Source: an uncultured Rickettsiales bacterium (GTDB lineage Bacteria > Pseudomonadota > Alphaproteobacteria > UBA8366). From it: DNA of 17,951 nucleotides. The stretch covers positions 1 through 17,951 of the forward strand of contig CAJWTF010000075.1 in the NCBI GenBank assembly GCA_913046825.1, in the 5' to 3' direction. The notes beneath the pieces are model-generated. The model ran no database searches, had not been told where the DNA came from, and saw only the letters and a program-made list of their open reading frames with translations. The translations under genes and the position numbers were made by a program. Positions within the stretch are counted from its first letter, which is position 1. Every line of letters starts with the position of its first letter. Of the stretch, positions 14,519 to 17,951 are shown piece by piece.

Positions 14519-15670
14519 ATGTCCCTCGATCCCATCGCCTTCACCGCTGACCTGATCCGTTGCCCAAGTATCACACCTTTCGAAGGCGGGGCTCTCGACC
14601 TTTTGCAACGAACATTGGAGGGCCTGGGCTTTACCTGCCACCGCCTGCCGTTCTCGGATGTGGACACACCGGACGTGGACAATCTCTATGCGCGCTACGG
14701 TACCGCCGCCCCGAACTTCTGCTTCGCCGGACACACGGATGTAGTGCCGACTGGACCGGTCGACGAATGGTCAGCCGATCCCTTTCTGGCGGAGATTAAG
14801 GACGGCATGCTGATCGGGCGCGGCGCCGCCGACATGAAGGGGGCCATCGCGGCCTTCGCGAGTGCAGCGCAAAAATTTATCGACATGGGAACGTTTGACG
14901 GGTCAATCAGTTTCCTGATCACCGGCGATGAGGAAGGCCCGGCGATCAACGGCACCAAGAAAATGCTCGATTGGCTAGATGAAACCGGCGAAAAACTCGA
15001 CATCTGCGTTGTTGGCGAGCCGACCAATCCGAGCGAGCTCGGTGAGATGGCGAAGATTGGCCGGCGTGGCAGCATGAACATGATCCTCACCGTGAAGGGG
15101 ATCCAAGGCCACGTCGCATATCCGCATCAGGCCGATAACGCGGCGCACCGGCTGGTCGCGATGCTCGACGCGCTAACATCCGCGTCACTGGACGAGGGCA
15201 ACGATCATTTCCAAGCCTCCAGCCTACAAATCACCAGCATCGATATTGGCAATCCGACGGAGAACGTGATACCGGGCACGGCCGGAGCGCGCTTCAATAT
15301 CCGCTTCAACGACATGCATACCTCCGACACGCTGGCGACTTGGATTCGCGGCAAGCTGGACGAGGCATCGGGCGGTACGGAGTACGATTTGATGATCCGG
15401 GTAAGCGGCGAATCTTTTGTCTTCCAGCCCGGTGAACTCTCTGGTCTGATTTCCGATGCTTGCGAGAAAGTCGTCGGCCGTCGACCGGAACTGAGCACCA
15501 CCGGCGGCACCTCTGATGCGCGATTTATTAAGAACCATTGTCCGGTCGCGGAATTCGGCTTGATCAGCCAAACAATGCATAAGGTGGACGAACGCACCCG
15601 TATCGACGACATTAATAAACTTAGCGAGATTTATCTCGAAATGTTGGAAGTGTATTTCCACCGGAAATGA
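14519..15670 (+). CDS. dapE: Succinyl-diaminopimelate desuccinylase
   Basis: A 383-residue M20A-family dizinc hydrolase that releases succinate from N-succinyl-LL-2,6-diaminopimelate, downstream of DapD. Signatures: CFAGHTDVVPTG (first metal His), GRGAADMKGAIAAF (bridging Asp), LITGDEEGPAINGTKKML (catalytic Glu pair), CVVGEPTNP, the dimerisation-domain IQGHVAYPHQADNAAHRL, STTGGTSDARF and QTMHKVDERTRIDDI (last metal His). All metal ligands appear intact. ATG at 14519 is one base after the preceding pseudogene stop, with AGAAAGAGA upstream. It overlaps the next gene by four bases (ATGA). Confidence 0.97.
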   Translation: MSLDPIAFTADLIRCPSITPFEGGALDLLQRTLEGLGFTCHRLPFSDVDTPDVDNLYARYGTAAPNFCFAGHTDVVPTGPVDEWSADPFLAEIKDGMLIGRGAADMKGAIAAFASAAQKFIDMGTFDGSISFLITGDEEGPAINGTKKMLDWLDETGEKLDICVVGEPTNPSELGEMAKIGRRGSMNMILTVKGIQGHVAYPHQADNAAHRLVAMLDALTSASLDEGNDHFQASSLQITSIDIGNPTENVIPGTAGARFNIRFNDMHTSDTLATWIRGKLDEASGGTEYDLMIRVSGESFVFQPGELSGLISDACEKVVGRRPELSTTGGTSDARFIKNHCPVAEFGLISQTMHKVDERTRIDDINKLSEIYLEMLEVYFHRK

Positions 15671-16236
15671 TCACAAAACAAGAAATATTCGAAGGCCTAT
15701 ATGGCGCGTGGCGGCTTTTGCTCGGAGACCGAGGAGCCATAGCGCTATTCGACAACTCGGTTGCCGGGTTCTGGAAATCCTTCTTCGCCGCCATCTTCGT
15801 CTTGCCCATCTATTTCACGATGACCGCGATAGGGGCCATTGAATTCAATTCCTCGCGCAGCTTGCCGGCTATCGTTTTGATCGTATCGGAGTTCTATATT
15901 ATTGCCTGGGTTCTGTGGCCGCTTATCATCGGCCATGTCCTCCCGGTACTCGACCGAGATGACAAATTTACGCTCTACGTTGTAGCCTACAATTGGATGA
16001 GCGCCGTCGGAGCTGGGCTGTTTTTTGTTGCAGTCTTAGTGACGACCCTCTTGCCGATACCCGACGGTTTCGCCGCGTTGATCATGATGGGCGCCCTGCT
16101 TGGCGTGCTTGCCTATCATGTGTTCATCGCTCACACGGCCTTGAGCATCTCAATTGGTGTCGCGATCGGCCTTACCGTTGCTGATTTCATCCTGCACGAG
16201 ATTGTCCAGGGCGTGATGTTCGGCCGGCTGTCATGA
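15667..16236 (+). CDS. Multi-pass membrane protein, first of a tandem paralogous pair
   Basis: A 189-residue integral membrane protein of unknown function. After a short cytoplasmic N terminus (EIFEGLYGAWRLLLGDRGAI) come about five hydrophobic segments: near residues 37-56, 60-90, 110-130, 136-157 and 160-178. Conserved polar landmarks are VAGFWKSFFAA, WVLWPLIIGHVLPVLDRDD and VVAYNWMS. The same landmarks appear in the next gene, so the two arose by duplication. The ATG overlaps the dapE stop (ATGA), and its own stop overlaps the next ATG, implying a coupled three-gene unit. A Yip1-like fold is possible but unproven. Confidence 0.85.
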   Translation: MITKQEIFEGLYGAWRLLLGDRGAIALFDNSVAGFWKSFFAAIFVLPIYFTMTAIGAIEFNSSRSLPAIVLIVSEFYIIAWVLWPLIIGHVLPVLDRDDKFTLYVVAYNWMSAVGAGLFFVAVLVTTLLPIPDGFAALIMMGALLGVLAYHVFIAHTALSISIGVAIGLTVADFILHEIVQGVMFGRLS

Positions 16237-16808
16237 AAATACCGAACGACAATATCTGGGCGGCGTGGCGGCTTTTCCTTCGGGACCCAAACGCGCTCTC
16301 CACTTTCAACGGCAGTGCGGAAGACGCGCTGCATTCCTTCCGAGCGCTCTTCACCGCCTTGCCATTCTACTTGTTTCTGTTGTTGCTGGCGCCGGAATCG
16401 CTTAACAGTACCCGCAGTGGCTTGCAGATCGGGTTGCTGCACACGGTGTTCTACGTGCTGATCTGGACAATATGGCCGGTCGTAATGTTCCGTGTGGTTC
16501 GCGTGGTCGACCGCCAGGAACATTATTTCCGTTATCTCGCGGCCTATAACTGGTCGATGGTGATCCAGGTGGCGATTTGGCTCGCTGTCTTCATCGCAAC
16601 CTGGGCACTTGGGTTGACCGGTTCGCCAGCGCGAATGCTCACCGTGGTCGCGGTCTGCACCGTCGTGCTCTACCATATCCACATTTTGCGCAGCACATTG
16701 GAGTTGCGCACAATGCCAGCGCTCGCCATCGCGATGATAAAAATGTTTCTCTACCAACTCCTGATGGGGACCCATCACGCGGCGCTGATTCAACCAAGCG
16801 GCTCGTAA
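16233..16808 (+). CDS. Multi-pass membrane protein, second of a tandem paralogous pair
   Basis: A 191-residue membrane protein with the same plan as its upstream neighbour. The pair aligns at [13 protein letters not shown] with [32 protein letters not shown] with WVLWPLIIGHVLPVLDRDD, and AAYNWSMVI with VAYNWMSAV. About five hydrophobic segments are visible. Identity is modest, so the duplication is old. It is coupled to the upstream gene by an ATGA overlap and runs 19 bases into the 3' end of the convergent truA gene. Function unknown; partnership with the upstream protein as a heteromer is inference. Confidence 0.83.
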   Translation: MKIPNDNIWAAWRLFLRDPNALSTFNGSAEDALHSFRALFTALPFYLFLLLLAPESLNSTRSGLQIGLLHTVFYVLIWTIWPVVMFRVVRVVDRQEHYFRYLAAYNWSMVIQVAIWLAVFIATWALGLTGSPARMLTVVAVCTVVLYHIHILRSTLELRTMPALAIAMIKMFLYQLLMGTHHAALIQPSGS

Positions 16809-17539
16809 CCGACTTCCATCAAATACAGGCCGTCCGCCGGGGCCGTCTCACCCGCCGCCGCACGGTCGCACGCCTCCAACGCCGAGCAGACATCGCGCGG
16901 TGACCACTTGCCGTCACCAACCCGTTTCAGCGTTCCTGTGAAATTCCGAACTTGGTGATATAGAAATGACCGGGCCTCCGTATCGATGTGAATTTCGTCG
17001 CCGACCCGGCGCACGTCCAGTCGGTCCAGCGTACGCATTGGTGAATCGGCCTGGCAGTCTTTCGCGCGAAAACTGGTGAAATCATGATGCCCGATCAAGG
17101 TTTGGGCGGCCTCATGCATGGCGTCGGCGTCGAGCCGCCGCGCCACATGCCAAACCCGCCCGGCTTCAATCGCGGGCGGTGGGCGGCGATCTAGAATGCG
17201 ATACAGATACGTGCGTCGGGTCGCCGAGAACCGTGCGTGAAACGCGCCGTCGACCGCCTGCGCTGAGAAGACCGAGACCGGGTTCGGTTTCAAGTGAAAA
17301 TTAATCGCGTCGCGTACCGTGTCCCCATCGACGTCTTTTTCGATATCCACATGAGCCACCTGACCCATAGCGTGCACGCCTGAGTCGGTGCGCCCGGCTC
17401 CCTGCACGAGTACGTCTTCCTGCGTGAAGCGAAAGACCGCGTCTTCCAAAGCCGCTTGGACCGACGGGCCGTTGGCCTGGCGCTGCCATCCGACGAACGG
17501 ACCGCCATCATATTCGATGATGAGTTTCCAGCGGGTCAT
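16790..17539 (-). CDS. truA: tRNA pseudouridine(38-40) synthase
   Basis: A 249-residue TruA that converts uridines 38-40 in the tRNA anticodon arm to pseudouridine. Family motifs are [14 protein letters not shown] (8-21), [13 protein letters not shown] with the catalytic Asp52, the [11 protein letters not shown] strand, [16 protein letters not shown], and [10 protein letters not shown] and [13 protein letters not shown] toward the C terminus. Length is normal. The ATG at 17539 overlaps the fmt stop by four bases, so translation is coupled to fmt. Its 3' end overlaps the convergent membrane protein gene by 19 bases. Confidence 0.97.
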   Translation of the reverse strand: MTRWKLIIEYDGGPFVGWQRQANGPSVQAALEDAVFRFTQEDVLVQGAGRTDSGVHAMGQVAHVDIEKDVDGDTVRDAINFHLKPNPVSVFSAQAVDGAFHARFSATRRTYLYRILDRRPPPAIEAGRVWHVARRLDADAMHEAAQTLIGHHDFTSFRAKDCQADSPMRTLDRLDVRRVGDEIHIDTEARSFLYHQVRNFTGTLKRVGDGKWSPRDVCSALEACDRAAAGETAPADGLYLMEVGYEPLG

Positions 17540-17951
17540 TCGAGAATGGTTCCTGTCGCCACACTACGCCCGCGCAGGAAATCTGCCGCCGCCGCCGGCT
17601 TCTTGCCTTCCCGCTGCAGACGGAGGAGCCGCACCGCGCTACTACCGCAAGCAACCCGAAGCGTGTCGTCCAAAACCTCGCCGAACGCGCCGTCAGCGGG
17701 CTCAATTCGCGCGGCCAACGCCTTCACACGCTCACCCCCAAGTGTAAACCAGGCGCCCGGCCACGGAGCGAAGGCGTGAATACGGCGCGCGACCATTGAC
17801 GCCTCCTCCGACCAGTCGATTCTAGCTTCAGGTTTCTCGATTTTCTTGGCGTAGGTCGTGCCCGCATCATCCTGCGGCTCCGGCACGATGTGCCCGGCCT
17901 CGAAATCCGCCAGCACCGGCGCGATCATACAGCCACCGAGCGCCGCCAAAG
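17536..17951 (-). CDS. fmt: Methionyl-tRNA formyltransferase, C-terminal part
   Basis: Partial gene cut by the right edge of the window. The visible part of about 138 residues covers the end of the catalytic domain ([20 protein letters not shown]) and the OB-fold C-terminal domain that binds initiator tRNA ([20 protein letters not shown], ending [14 protein letters not shown]). The enzyme formylates Met-tRNA(fMet) for initiation. It precedes truA on the minus strand with a four-base overlap, the usual alphaproteobacterial fmt-truA order; def would be expected just beyond the window. Confidence 0.94.
   Translation of the reverse strand, partial: LAALGGCMIAPVLADFEAGHIVPEPQDDAGTTYAKKIEKPEARIDWSEEASMVARRIHAFAPWPGAWFTLGGERVKALAARIEPADGAFGEVLDDTLRVACGSSAVRLLRLQREGKKPAAAADFLRGRSVATGTILE

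Noticed and set aside
14015..14734. 239-residue minus-strand frame over the GFA pseudogene and dapE start
   Set aside because: Antisense to readable GFA and DapE sequence, crosses the inverted repeat and shows no domain.
16131..16793. 220-residue minus-strand frame opposite the membrane protein genes
   Set aside because: It is antisense to two well-supported coupled membrane genes and its His/Gln/Arg-rich composition is typical of antisense frames.

Overview
The window looks like chromosomal DNA from a GC-rich alphaproteobacterium, probably of the Rhodospirillales type. The evidence is gene order (rpmH-rnpA-yidD-yidC-engB-argB on the left, dapD-dapE and truA-fmt on the right), protein style (YidC with a Lys in place of the enterobacterial Arg, long DapE and DapD of the alphaproteobacterial kind), Shine-Dalgarno sites and extragenic palindromes of the GTCATTC...GAATGAC type. 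No tRNA, rRNA, CRISPR array, transposase or phage gene was seen.

Left core block (about 545-5451, + strand). A consensus-like sigma-70 promoter precedes rpmH, followed by rnpA, yidD, yidC, engB, argB and a HAD-family pyrimidine 5'-nucleotidase-like gene. Spacing is tight and several stops and starts overlap, so this is probably one transcription unit. It supplies ribosomal protein L34, the RNase P protein, membrane-protein insertion, a ribosome-assembly GTPase and an arginine-biosynthesis step. Upstream, on the - strand, lies the wreck of a Crp/Fnr-type regulator with in-frame stops.

Middle accessory block (5546-13093). It lies between the argB/HAD pair and dapD and carries mostly catabolic-looking genes: an amidohydrolase, a MarR regulator, a broken DUF1330-like gene, an atypical SDR, an unrecognised small alpha/beta-barrel-like protein, an M81 (MlrC-type) metallopeptidase, an FAD-dependent oxidoreductase of the fumarate reductase/tricarballylate dehydrogenase group, and a broken cupin gene. 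The gene directions alternate and two genes have decayed, which suggests an acquired or freely rearranging region. The best regulatory signal is a -10 box plus dyad repeated in front of both marR and the DUF1330-like pseudogene.

Right core block (13158-17951). dapD and dapE (lysine/peptidoglycan diaminopimelate pathway) are separated by a hairpin repeat and a frameshifted GFA-family gene. dapE is translationally coupled to two tandem paralogous membrane proteins of unknown function. truA and the 3' part of fmt run convergently on the - strand.

Nothing here is a clearly new defence or biosynthetic system. The observations most worth following up are the repeated MarR-type promoter/operator, the 15-bp triple repeat inside the flavoprotein gene, the dapE-coupled membrane protein pair, the noncanonical engB start and the cluster of decayed genes.
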